Below, in pieces: positions 33,696-42,190 of a stretch of DNA of 64,000 nucleotides. Under the pieces are notes generated by a model, which was not told where the DNA came from, did not search any database, and saw nothing but the letters and a program-made list of their open reading frames with translations. Each line of letters opens with the position of its first letter. Position 1 is the stretch's first letter. The stretch comes from JANXXV01 sp038230275 (GTDB taxonomy: Bacteria; Acidobacteriota; Terriglobia; Bryobacterales; Bryobacteraceae): NCBI GenBank assembly GCA_038230275.1, contig JBBRNO010000012.1, forward strand, positions 1-64,000, in the 5' to 3' direction. A program made the translations under genes and the position numbers.

Positions 33696-34877
33696 CTAGC
33701 CAGCCGGCCAGTATTCCACCCCGCCCACAAACACACGTCCCACCCGTAACTGGCGATCCAAAACCAACACATCCGCCCGCTTGCCCACCTGCAAGCTCCC
33801 AGTCTCCTTCGCAATGCCAGCACGCTCGGCCGGCGTCAGACTGGCCATGCGAATCACCTCATGCAGACTCGCCTTCGTCGCCGCCTTCATGTTTCGCACC
33901 ATCGAATCCAGCGCCACCACCGAACTCGCCAAACCCTTGCCAGCGACAAAGCCTACCTTTCCATCGCTTTCAAAAATAGTCCCGGTATCGACGGGCCCAA
34001 AACGATACTCACCCGGTGGCATGCCCATCGCCCTGTTCGCATCGGTGACCAAACAGAGCCGGCCTGCACCTTTCATTTGATACGCAAAGTGCAACAGCTC
34101 CGGCGCCAAGTGGCATCCGTCGGCAATCACTTCCGTGCTCATTTCCGGATGCGCCAGCACGAACTGCTCCATACTTCCCTGCATCGGCGTTCCATAGCGG
34201 GCGCGGAGTGAGGCCACCGAACTCATAGCGCACCAAAAGTGATCCACGTGCCTGACTCCAGCCCGGAAAGCCGCCGCCATTTCAGTCCAGGTAGCGTCCG
34301 AATGGCCGCACGTGATCAGGCACCGGCGTCGTCGCGCGGCCCGGTAGAAGGCGGCGGCTCCGGGAAGTTCCGCGGCGCAGGTGGCAATCCGAATCAGCCC
34401 CATGGCGAAAAAGCGCTCGTACTCTGCTGCGTCGGGATCGCGCCGGCCTTCCGAAGAGTGGCAACCGACCTTGTCCGGAGCGAAGTAGGGTCCGTAGAAG
34501 TGTACCCCGGCAATCCGGGCGCCGTCCTCCACGGTCCACTGTTTTCGCACTTCGGCGCAGGCATTGAGCATGCGTTCCAGTTCAGCCGGGGTGCCGGTAG
34601 TCGTTGTAGGAAACAACGTGGTGGTGCCGCGTTGTAGATGGGCGCGGTTGGCACAACGGACAGCATCCAGTGTGCCATCCATGTAGTCGGCGCCGGCGCC
34701 GCCATGGACGTGAAGGTCGATATAGCCGGGCGATATGTACGTCCCTGCAATCACCGGAACGCCCTTCGGCTTTCGCGTGCCAATTGACACGATGCGCCCG
34801 TCTTCGATCGTGACATGGGCGCCGGGCAGTGTGCGATCCGCTAAGATCGCCGTTCCATGGAAGCAGATGGTCTGCAT
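33696..34877 (-). CDS. NagA-like amidohydrolase with altered metal site
   Basis: A 393-residue protein with the N-acetylglucosamine-6-phosphate deacetylase layout: IDLHVHGGAGADYMDG near residue 52, TCGHSDATWTEM, GVRHVDHFWCAMSS, LVTDANRAMGMPPGEY with the catalytic Asp, and a C-terminal beta domain ending in LQVGKRADVLVLDRQL. The Glu that binds metal in NagA (usual GxHLEGP) is replaced by Tyr here (GVHFYGPYFAP). It may thus use another metal arrangement or substrate. It is first in the minus-strand catabolic operon, with a 105-base gap before the next gene. The nagA symbol is withheld because of that change. Confidence 0.75.
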   Translation of the reverse strand: MQTICFHGTAILADRTLPGAHVTIEDGRIVSIGTRKPKGVPVIAGTYISPGYIDLHVHGGAGADYMDGTLDAVRCANRAHLQRGTTTLFPTTTTGTPAELERMLNACAEVRKQWTVEDGARIAGVHFYGPYFAPDKVGCHSSEGRRDPDAAEYERFFAMGLIRIATCAAELPGAAAFYRAARRRRCLITCGHSDATWTEMAAAFRAGVRHVDHFWCAMSSVASLRARYGTPMQGSMEQFVLAHPEMSTEVIADGCHLAPELLHFAYQMKGAGRLCLVTDANRAMGMPPGEYRFGPVDTGTIFESDGKVGFVAGKGLASSVVALDSMVRNMKAATKASLHEVIRMASLTPAERAGIAKETGSLQVGKRADVLVLDRQLRVGRVFVGGVEYWPAG

Positions 34878-34919
34878 TGTTTCAGGTTTGGTACTCTTTA
34901 GATCTTAGGAGAAACTTCC

Positions 34920-35792
34920 ATGCGACGCCGTGATTTCTTCCCATCCATTTGTGCCGCCTCCCTGGCAATGCCGCGCGCGGCTTCCGCCGCAACCGAGAGC
35001 AAAGCCCGTTTCCGTCCGGCCATTTGCGCCTACTCTTTCCGCGATCAAATGAAAGACAAGTCGATGACGTATGCGGACATCATCCACATGGCCGCCGAGG
35101 TAGGTGCTGACGGAGTGGACCTGACCACTTACTGGCTCACCGACACCGGCGACGAGACGCTCTTCGCGCTCAAAAAAGTAGCCTATCGCTCGGCCATCTC
35201 CATCTACAACCTGGGCGTTCGCGCTCGCATGGCGCAGCCCACACCCGAACTGCGCGCGGGCGAAGTGGACACGGTCCGCAAATGGCTGGACGTTGCCCAG
35301 CGGCTGGGAGCCGGGCATATTCGCGTGTTCGGAGGCGCTGTACCGAAGGGCGCCACTGAGGAGCAAGCGGTTGCCTGGGCAGTGGAAACGCTGAAGCTCT
35401 GCGCCGACGAAGCGGCCAAGAAGGGAATCACGCTGGGTCTGGAAGACGACGGCGGCATCACCACCACCGCGGAACGGACGTTGGAAATTGTACAGAAAAC
35501 GGCCTCCCCCTGGGTTGGAATCAACCTGGACGTCGGTAATTTTCCCAACGACGGATATAATCAGATCGCTTTATGTGCCCCGTACGCGACTAATGTACAT
35601 TTTAAGTCGGAAGTCCACATCGACCATAAAAATGTTCCCGCGGATTGGCCGCGCATTCTGGGCATTTTGCGGAAGAGCGGCTATCGCGGATACCTGGCTC
35701 TGGAGTATGAATTGACGGAACGTCCACAAACGGTTGTTCCACAATTAATGGCTAAAATGCGGGAAGTCATTCGCGCCACTGAAATGCGGTAA
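34920..35792 (+). CDS. Secreted sugar phosphate isomerase/epimerase (AP endonuclease 2-like TIM barrel)
   Basis: A 290-residue xylose-isomerase-like barrel preceded by an RR-type signal (MRRRDFFPSICAASLAMPRAASA), so probably a Tat substrate. Metal-binding residues are placed in LGLEDDGG (Glu), INLDVGNF (Asp), NVHFKSEV (His) and LALEYE (Glu). Secreted members of this family are frequent in Acidobacteriota and Planctomycetes and are thought to act on sugars or polyols. A Shine-Dalgarno AGGAGA lies 8 bases before the ATG. It is divergent from the NagA-like gene with 42 bases between them, suggesting linked regulation of a sugar-related pathway. Confidence 0.82.
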   Translation: MRRRDFFPSICAASLAMPRAASAATESKARFRPAICAYSFRDQMKDKSMTYADIIHMAAEVGADGVDLTTYWLTDTGDETLFALKKVAYRSAISIYNLGVRARMAQPTPELRAGEVDTVRKWLDVAQRLGAGHIRVFGGAVPKGATEEQAVAWAVETLKLCADEAAKKGITLGLEDDGGITTTAERTLEIVQKTASPWVGINLDVGNFPNDGYNQIALCAPYATNVHFKSEVHIDHKNVPADWPRILGILRKSGYRGYLALEYELTERPQTVVPQLMAKMREVIRATEMR

Positions 35793-35798
35793 CCGCCG

Positions 35799-35910
35799 TA
35801 TCTATTAGATAAATGGCTTTTTATCTTTGACTTGCGAAACCACTTCCTTGGATCGCTTGCAAAGCAGTACCTAAAAACCGCAGAGGCTTAGGTACTAGTA
35901 CTAGAGATAA
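35799..35910 (+). promoter_or_regulatory. Structured leader with competing inverted repeats upstream of the DUF1800 gene
   Basis: This spacer holds a perfect 9-bp inverted repeat (AGTACCTAA at 35866-35874, TTAGGTACT at 35888-35896, 13-base loop). TTATCT at 35821-35826 can pair with AGATAA at 35905-35910, extendable with wobble pairs to ~9 bp, enclosing the whole segment. The same strand can instead pair with AGATAAA at 35807-35813 (loop 6), so two folds exclude each other. A third helix, GCGA-AA-CCA with TGG-A-TCGC (about 35834-35857), completes a three-way junction. The GCAAAGC and CCTAA elements recall the class I c-di-GMP aptamer, but a GNRA loop is missing, so this is not called as that riboswitch. 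Confidence 0.35.
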
Positions 35911-35984
35911 TTCAGTACGTTTACTAATAGGCCGGGCACACCCTAGCCGCTATGCTGGTCCAGCTACCTGTCTGAGGAGACACT

Positions 35985-38900
35985 GTGACTGACCAACATC
36001 TATTCGGAACCCTGCGGCCGCTGCTACTCCCCACTCTGTGCGCCCTTATATTTTCGAGCCAAGCCTGGGCGCAACCCGGAACAGGCACCGGACTCAAGGG
36101 CGGCTACTATGGAAACACCGGATTGACCGGCGCGGTTGCGCTCTCGCGAACCGATTCCACAATTAATTTTCAATGGGGCGCCGCAGGGCCGGCGCCGGCG
36201 ATTCCAGCCGATCGCTTTTCTGTTCGCTGGACAGGCCAGGTGGAGGCTCCGGTCAGCGGCGCGTACACGTTTGTGACGCGGTCGGACGATGGGGTTCGTC
36301 TGTGGATTGATGGCAAAGTTCTAATCAATCACTGGTCGGATCATTCTCCCGCGTGGGATCAAGCCGTACCAGTCGACCTGGTTGCCGGACATCGCTATAA
36401 CATCCAGCTGGAATACTACGAAAACATGGGCGGCTCCGTAATCCAACTGTTGTGGAGCTATCCGGGACAGACGGAACAGGCGATTCCTCAACAGCGGCTT
36501 TACCCGGCCACCATTCCGGTGCTGGTTGCGCCGCCTGTGTTGTCCCGTGTGCTCATTAGCGATCTGCCGTGGTTGAGTTCCAGCAATGGGTGGGGTCCGG
36601 CGGAGTTGAACCGCTCGAACGGAGATCAGGGGGCAAGAGACGGAAAATCGTTGACCATCGCCGGCCACCGCTATGCCGATGGCTTGGGAGTGCACGCACC
36701 GTCAGAAATCCGCTATGCCTTGGATGACCGCTACGACATGTTTCGGGCGATCGTCGGCGTAGACGACGAAACCGGCGACAACGGCAGCGTGGTCTTTGAA
36801 GTATGGCTTGACGGCAAGCGCGCCTATAAGAGCCCGGTGATGCGCGGCAACATGCCGGGACTCGCCATTGAGGTGCCAGTGGAGAATGCGCTGGAGATGC
36901 GCCTGGTGGTGACCGGCGCAGGGGACGGCATCAACTGGGATCATGCCGATTGGGCCGGCGCGCGCCTGGAAGGCATCGAGACGATTAAATATCTTAGCGA
37001 TTTGAACTGGGTTACCGCCAGCAACGGCGCCGGACCAGTGGAAAAGGACCGCGCCAATGGGGGCGCCGCATCGGGAGACGCGGAACGGATCAAACTGCGC
37101 GGACGGACCTTCCGCAAGGGGCTCGGCACCAAGGCCGCCTCTGAGATCAAGTACAACCTCGACAAAAAATACGAACTGCTGAGCGCGATGATCGGCATCG
37201 ACGATTCCGCCAATGGCGCCGGATCGGCAATCTTTGAAATCTGGAATGGAACCACGCGGCTCTATCGCTCAGACATATTGCACGGCAAAGATGCAGCCAG
37301 GCATGTGGATGTCTCCGTATTGGGCCTGGATACGGTGACGTTGAAGGTGCTGGATGCGGGCGATGGCAACTCCGGTGATTTGGCCGACTGGGCAGACGCG
37401 AAGCTGTTGCCTATCGGGAGCGATAGCGACAACGCGCCCGCTCCGGGGACACCGGCTGCTCCGGCCAGTCTCACCGCCACCCCGGGTAACGCGCAGGTCA
37501 GCCTGGCGTGGAAAGCGTCCACCGGTGCGGCCAGCTATAACTTGTACCGCGGTACTGGCGCGAACGCGGAGTTCCCAACTGCGATAGCCACCAACATCAC
37601 CGCCACCACCTATACCAACACCGGATTGACAAACGGCACGCCATACTTCTACAAGGTTCGCGCCGTGAACACCTTGGGCGCGGGCGCGCCTTCGAATGAA
37701 GCAACCGCAATGCCGGTTGGGGGGCCGCTGCCAGGGGCTCCCTCAGGATTAACAGCGGCTCCGGGCAATACGCAGGTCACGCTGGCGTGGTCCGCGGTAA
37801 CTGGCGCCACCGGGTACAACATCTATCGCGGTGGCGCCGCGAATGGGGAATCCCCGAACGCCATCGCAACGAACGTGAATGCCACCACTTTCGTCAACAG
37901 CGGTCTTACAAACGGGACACCCTACTTCTACAACGTTCGCGCAGTGAATGCTTCTGGTGCGGGCGCCGCCTCGAATGAAGCCAACGCAACGCCCGCCGCG
38001 CCACCGCCGCAGGGCGCTCCCACAGGCTTGACGGCAACCCCGGGCAATGCTCTGGTGACCCTGAAATGGACCGCTGTGACGGGCGTCACCGGTTACAACG
38101 TTTACCGCGGCGTGGCTTCGAATGGGGAAGCGGCAGCTCCGGTGGTAACGAACCTCAATGCAGTTACTTTCTCCAATACCGGCCTGACAAACGGCACCAC
38201 GTACTTCTACAAAGTTGCCGCGGTAAATGCAGGCGGCGCCGGGCCGTCATCGAATGAAGCGAGCGCCATGCCGCTTGCACTTCCCGCCGCGCCCACCGGC
38301 ATCACCGTTACGGAAGGCAACGGTCAGATCGCACTGAACTGGCCCGCGGTGGCCACGGCGACGGCGTATAACGTCTATCGCGGCATCGCGAAAAATGGGG
38401 AGGCCGCTGTCGCCGTAGGCGCAAATCTGCCCGCACCGGCGTTCGTGAATACGGGGTTGACCAACGGCACGGCCTACTTCTATAAAGTGACGGCCATCAA
38501 CACCACGGGCGAAAGCGCGCGCTCAGCAGAAGTGACCGGGACCCCTTCCGGGCCACCGCCTGCAACCGATCCGGCCACGTTGTCCGCATTCCGCCTGCTG
38601 CGTCAAGCCACGTGGGGCCCCAGACCGGGCGATGTGGACCACGTAAAACAAATCGGCCGCGCCGCGTTCCTGGCGGAACAGCTAGCCGCGCCGGCCTCTG
38701 TCTATCCGGACACGCTGTACGACATGACAGTGGAAATGACCCAGGAGCATTTCATGCGCCTGGCCATCACCGGGCCCGACCAACTGCGGCAGCGCCTCGC
38801 GTGGGCCTTGCATCAGATCTGGATCGCGTCGGCGGTGGAGGTGGGCAACGCCGGTGGAATCGTGAACTATCAGCGCATTTTCATCAATGGGGCCTTCGGT

Positions 38901-40022
38901 AATTATCGCGACCTGATGGCCGCGGTGACGTTGAATCCGGTGATGGGCCGGTATCTCAACATGCTCAACAATCAGAGCCAGACCGTCACCGGCGTGCCTG
39001 CCAATGAGAATTATGCCCGCGAAGTGATGCAGCTCTTCACTCTGGGACTGACAAAGATAAATACCAACGGCACACCGATGCTGGACGGATTGGGCAAACC
39101 GATCCCCACCTACACCGAAGACGACGTGAAGCAGCTGGCCCGCATTCTGACCGGCTGGACCTTTGGCGATGGCAACCCGGCCACTATCCCAACCACGCTG
39201 GCAGCAGAGAACTACAAGGTGCCGATGGAGGCGGTGGAGAAATTCCACGATTCGGGTGCGAAGACGTTCCTCGGCGTAAACTTCGCGCCGGGCCAAACGG
39301 CACGGCAAGACCTGAACCAGGCGCTGGATGTGATCTTCGCTCATGCGAATATGGGACCGTTCATTTGCCGGCAACTCATTGAACATCTGGTCACATCGAA
39401 TCCGAGTGCGGCCTATATCGGCGATGTCGCCGCGGTATTCAACAATAACGGCAGCAATGTCCGGGGCGATCTAACCGCCGTAGTGCAGGCCATCCTGACG
39501 CATCCCGAAGCAAGCCTGGGCACGGCCACCGCCGGAAAGCTGATGGAACCCGCGCTGTTCGTGGTCTCACAGGCGCGTTCGCTCAACGCGCAGGTAGTGG
39601 ACCATCCGTTCATGACCGATCTGGCCGAGGAGATGGGGCAAAAGGTGTTCTATTCCCCGTCGGTCTTCAGCTACTTCTCGCCGAATTACCGCATCCGAAA
39701 CACAGCTTTGGTGGGGCCTGAATTCCAGATACTCACTTCCGTCACCTCGCTCATCCGCACCAACTTTTCCGCCATGCTGATCAGCGGCGGTTTCGGAGCG
39801 GACGTCACGGTGGACTTTGCGCCGTTCACCAGCCGCGCCGCGGATCCGGCAGCGCTGGTGGATTACTGCAGCTTGCTGTTGATGGGCGGCAACATGTCCA
39901 CCGAACAACGCAGCGAAATCATTAGTGCGGTCCGCGTCACCCCGGCCACCAACCTTGCGGAGCGAGCGCGCACGGCTCTGTACCTCATCCTGGCCTCGGC
40001 GCAATACCAGGCCGACCATTAA
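35985..40022 (+). CDS. Large secreted DUF1800 protein with PA14, two NPCBM and four FN3 domains
   Basis: A 1345-residue protein starting at GTG with GAGGAG 5 bases upstream, then a signal peptide ending in SSQAWAQ (~30). PA14 at ~35-170 (GLKGGYYGNTGL, TRSDDGVRLWIDGK). Two NPCBM carbohydrate-binding modules at ~185-325 (SDLPWLSSSNGWGPAELNRSNG, GLGVHAPSEI) and ~335-475. Four fibronectin III repeats at ~486-858. DUF1800 from ~862 to the end (FRLLRQATWGPRPGDVDHV, ENYAREVMQLFTLGL, LARILTGWTF). The sugar-binding modules suggest that the enzyme acts on a surface or environmental glycan. The reaction of DUF1800 is unknown. Its DUF1501 partner follows after 24 bases. Confidence 0.88.
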   Translation: MTDQHLFGTLRPLLLPTLCALIFSSQAWAQPGTGTGLKGGYYGNTGLTGAVALSRTDSTINFQWGAAGPAPAIPADRFSVRWTGQVEAPVSGAYTFVTRSDDGVRLWIDGKVLINHWSDHSPAWDQAVPVDLVAGHRYNIQLEYYENMGGSVIQLLWSYPGQTEQAIPQQRLYPATIPVLVAPPVLSRVLISDLPWLSSSNGWGPAELNRSNGDQGARDGKSLTIAGHRYADGLGVHAPSEIRYALDDRYDMFRAIVGVDDETGDNGSVVFEVWLDGKRAYKSPVMRGNMPGLAIEVPVENALEMRLVVTGAGDGINWDHADWAGARLEGIETIKYLSDLNWVTASNGAGPVEKDRANGGAASGDAERIKLRGRTFRKGLGTKAASEIKYNLDKKYELLSAMIGIDDSANGAGSAIFEIWNGTTRLYRSDILHGKDAARHVDVSVLGLDTVTLKVLDAGDGNSGDLADWADAKLLPIGSDSDNAPAPGTPAAPASLTATPGNAQVSLAWKASTGAASYNLYRGTGANAEFPTAIATNITATTYTNTGLTNGTPYFYKVRAVNTLGAGAPSNEATAMPVGGPLPGAPSGLTAAPGNTQVTLAWSAVTGATGYNIYRGGAANGESPNAIATNVNATTFVNSGLTNGTPYFYNVRAVNASGAGAASNEANATPAAPPPQGAPTGLTATPGNALVTLKWTAVTGVTGYNVYRGVASNGEAAAPVVTNLNAVTFSNTGLTNGTTYFYKVAAVNAGGAGPSSNEASAMPLALPAAPTGITVTEGNGQIALNWPAVATATAYNVYRGIAKNGEAAVAVGANLPAPAFVNTGLTNGTAYFYKVTAINTTGESARSAEVTGTPSGPPPATDPATLSAFRLLRQATWGPRPGDVDHVKQIGRAAFLAEQLAAPASVYPDTLYDMTVEMTQEHFMRLAITGPDQLRQRLAWALHQIWIASAVEVGNAGGIVNYQRIFINGAFGNYRDLMAAVTLNPVMGRYLNMLNNQSQTVTGVPANENYAREVMQLFTLGLTKINTNGTPMLDGLGKPIPTYTEDDVKQLARILTGWTFGDGNPATIPTTLAAENYKVPMEAVEKFHDSGAKTFLGVNFAPGQTARQDLNQALDVIFAHANMGPFICRQLIEHLVTSNPSAAYIGDVAAVFNNNGSNVRGDLTAVVQAILTHPEASLGTATAGKLMEPALFVVSQARSLNAQVVDHPFMTDLAEEMGQKVFYSPSVFSYFSPNYRIRNTALVGPEFQILTSVTSLIRTNFSAMLISGGFGADVTVDFAPFTSRAADPAALVDYCSLLLMGGNMSTEQRSEIISAVRVTPATNLAERARTALYLILASAQYQADH
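37440..38555 (+). repeat. Four tandem fibronectin type III units
   Basis: Four coding units of about 280 bases start near 37450, 37729, 38008 and 38281. Each opens with AP.GLTA..GN..V.L.W and ends with GLTNGT.YFYKV.AVN..G. The first three are closest to one another; the fourth (ITVTEGNGQIALNWPAVATA) has diverged. Recent internal duplication is likely. Confidence 0.8.
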
Positions 40023-40046
40023 TCGCTTGCAGAGGAGATTGAGAAA

Positions 40047-41378
40047 ATGATGAAACGAAATCGCCGTGAATTTCTGAAGAACTGCTGCGGGCTGGGCGCC
40101 GCCGGCATTAGCGCGCACCTCACCCGGCTGGGGATGGTGTCCGCCCAGGCGCAATCCACATCCACCTATAAAGCGCTGGTGTGCGTGTTCTTTTTCGGCG
40201 GCAACGATTCGAACAATATGATCGTGCCGCTGGATTCCACCCGCTATTCCCTCTATAGCGCTATGCGCGGCCCGGTGGCGCTGGGGCAAGGGACGCTGCT
40301 TCCCGCCGACGCAACGGGCTATGGCTTGCACCCGAACCTCACCACCGTGCGCGATCTGTTCGCCGCCAAGCAAGCCGCGGCGGTGTTCAATGTAGGCACG
40401 CTGGTCCGGCCCACTTCCAAAGCAACCCTGAATTCCACGCCGCTGCCGCGCAACCTCTATTCGCATTCCGACCAGACACAGCAGTGGCAAAGTTCCGATC
40501 CCAATGGCGGCAGCACCGGCTGGGGCGGACGGATCAACGATCTGATCATCACCCAAAACACCGGCCCGCTGCAGCCCGGAGTTTCCGTGAATGGCGGCAA
40601 CGCGCTGTTCTTGTCGGGCCCGAATACGAAGGGGCTCAACTTCTCAAACTCCAGTTCGTTTGGCCTGTCCACCTTTGGAGACGGAAACGCCATGAACGCG
40701 CGCCTGGCTTCCCTGCCCCGCATCCTCACCTTCGATACCGGCCTGCAATTGGTAAGCGCCGCTAACGGCGTGCTTGGCGATTCCATCAAATCGGCCCAGG
40801 AAATCAACGCCGCGCTAAATAGCGCACCGGCCCTTCCGGTCGCGTTTCCAAACACAGGGTTAGGCCAGCAGCTGTCGCAGGTGGCGCGCATCATGTCCGT
40901 CCGCGGAGCGCTGGGCATGAACCGTCAGATTTTCTTCGCGGGCATGGGCGGCTTTGACAATCACGAACAACTGGTAGCTAAGCAGGCGCAGCTGATGGCG
41001 GATGTGAATTCGGCCTTCGCCGCTTTCTTCAGCACCATGCAAACCACCGGCACGATGAACAACGTGACGCTCTTTACAGAGAGTGAGTTCAACCGCACCG
41101 GTAACTCCAATGCCAATGTGGGTACCGATCATGCGTGGGGCAGTCACCATATGGTGATCGGCGGCGCGGTGAAGGGCGGCCTCACCTACGGAACATTCCC
41201 GCGGCATGAGCTCAACGGAATCGACGACGCCGGCGGGCGCGGCAACTGGATTCCGACATCCTCGCTGGACCAATACGCGGCCACTTTGGGAAGCTGGTTC
41301 GGCGTCGCGGATTCGGACCTGCTCCAGATCTTCCCCAACCTGGCAAACTTCAACCCGCGGAAGCTTGGGTTCGTTTAG
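40047..41378 (+). CDS. DUF1501 family protein, partner of the DUF1800 protein
   Basis: A 443-residue protein. The N-terminus MMKRNRREFLKNCCGLGAAGISAHL is a Tat-type signal. DUF1501 hallmarks are CVFFFGGNDSNNMIVPLD, the long GNALFLSGPN middle region, FAGMGGFDNHEQLVAKQAQLMADVNSAFAAFF, FTESEFNRTGNSNANVGTDHAWGSHHMVIGGAVKGG and the closing QYAATLGSWFGV. Predicted periplasmic. A Shine-Dalgarno GAGGAG precedes the ATG, and the gene follows DUF1800 by 24 bases, so both are made together. It differs clearly from the other DUF1501 protein at 6365; the two represent separate DUF1800- and PSD1-linked lineages. The stop codon is the first triplet of a 12-base tandem repeat. Confidence 0.88.
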   Translation: MMKRNRREFLKNCCGLGAAGISAHLTRLGMVSAQAQSTSTYKALVCVFFFGGNDSNNMIVPLDSTRYSLYSAMRGPVALGQGTLLPADATGYGLHPNLTTVRDLFAAKQAAAVFNVGTLVRPTSKATLNSTPLPRNLYSHSDQTQQWQSSDPNGGSTGWGGRINDLIITQNTGPLQPGVSVNGGNALFLSGPNTKGLNFSNSSSFGLSTFGDGNAMNARLASLPRILTFDTGLQLVSAANGVLGDSIKSAQEINAALNSAPALPVAFPNTGLGQQLSQVARIMSVRGALGMNRQIFFAGMGGFDNHEQLVAKQAQLMADVNSAFAAFFSTMQTTGTMNNVTLFTESEFNRTGNSNANVGTDHAWGSHHMVIGGAVKGGLTYGTFPRHELNGIDDAGGRGNWIPTSSLDQYAATLGSWFGVADSDLLQIFPNLANFNPRKLGFV

Positions 41379-41817
41379 GGTGTGAACTAGGGTGTGAACT
41401 AGGGTGTGAACTAGGGTGTGAACGGCTGAAGGCGGACGTTGGATTGTAAAGGTCAATGCCAAACGCCTCCAGCGCCCTGGCGACAAACCGTTCGTCGTCG
41501 GGCTCCGCGTTCAGCCCGATCCAGGTCTCATCGGAGGTCTGGCTGCGCCCGGCCATGAACGCGCGGGCATCGTCACCCACCACATGGCGCAGCCGCGGCG
41601 CATCGGTCTGAACGGCTTCGATGATGGCATCGGCCACCGCATCGGGCATGATCGGATCCACCAATTGCGCCGCAAAAATGCGCCCCAGACGATACGTGGC
41701 CGTGAGGTATGGCGTTGATGGATCGACCTGAGACTCGCGCTTGGTGAAGATGGGCGTCAGAATCACGCCGGGTTCCACAATAGCCACGCGCACGCCGACC
41801 GCGCGAAAGCCTACCAT
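41350..41817 (-). pseudogene. C-terminal remnant of a short-chain dehydrogenase
   Basis: The frame reads RAVGVRVAIVEPGVILTPIF, which is the strand-F segment after the SDR active site, then YLTATYRLGRIFAAQLVDPIMPDAVADAIIEAVQTDAPRLRHVVGDDARAF and a short tail. The cofactor-binding half and the catalytic YxxxK are absent, and nothing resembling them lies upstream before the cupin remnant. The frame ends inside the 12-base tandem repeat and overlaps the DUF1501 gene. I regard it as a 5'-truncated relic rather than a working gene. Confidence 0.72.
41376..41423. repeat. Four perfect copies of a 12-base tandem repeat
   Basis: TAGGGTGTGAAC is repeated four times without a mismatch. The TAG of the first copy is the stop codon of the DUF1501 gene. 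A length that is a multiple of three keeps the opposite-strand frame open through it (repeated SHPS). It looks like a slippage-type minisatellite. Confidence 0.9.
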
Positions 41818-41851
41818 GCCGGACTAATATTCTGTATGGTTCGAAAAATAT

Positions 41852-42177
41852 ATGGTTCGACAAATCCCATTTCTCTTCCTGGCGTGGTTCGCCTTAAGCG
41901 CCGCGAACATCACCACCAGCACCCAGACAGCGGAACACTACCGTTGGGGCGATTGCTGCGATGGCTGGTAGCTGTTGAAGAATGACCACATCCACATAAT
42001 CCAGGAAAAGATGCCGCCAGGCAGCAGTGAGACGGGCGGCTGATGGTGTTGCACCAACGCGAGAGAGCGCTGGTGCAACCGGGCATCACTCACACAATGC
42101 AAAACATGTCGAAGGGCGATCTGGAGATACTGGTTACCTCCGCCCCCCCAGCCATGGCGACCGGGAAGAAGCGCCCA
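41852..42177 (+). pseudogene. Decayed secreted cupin-domain protein
   Basis: From the ATG at 41852 the frame encodes a signal-peptide-like start (MVRQIPFLFLAWFALSAA) and TAEHYRWGDCCDGW, then hits TAG at 41969, continues in frame as LLKNDHIHIIQEKMPPGSSETGG and ends at TGA 42041. A different frame from ~42043 then gives RERALVQPGITHTMQNMSKGDLEILVTSAPP. Together these match the beginning and end of a small cupin (HYRWG, IIQERMPPG, a PG..H.M.N stretch), with the metal-binding middle part lost. So there is one nonsense change, one frameshift and one deletion. A 10-base direct repeat TATGGTTCGA (41835 and 41851) lies at its start. Confidence 0.68.
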
Positions 42178-42190
42178 CACCGAGGTAGCG

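Noticed and set aside
35821..35910. Firm call of a class I c-di-GMP riboswitch
   Set aside because: GCAAAGC and CCTAA are present, but the GNRA loop and its receptor are not, and the junction spacing differs; kept only as a structured-leader candidate.
41376..41423. CRISPR array
   Set aside because: Repeats are 12 bases, abut each other without spacers, and no cas genes are near.
40860..41486. 208-residue minus-strand frame with VHTL repeats
   Set aside because: Antisense to the DUF1501 gene; the VHTL repeat is just the 12-base tandem repeat read in another frame.
41835..41860. TATGGTTCGA direct repeats as target-site duplication of an insertion sequence
   Set aside because: The copies are only 16 bases apart and no transposase or terminal inverted repeats lie between or beside them.
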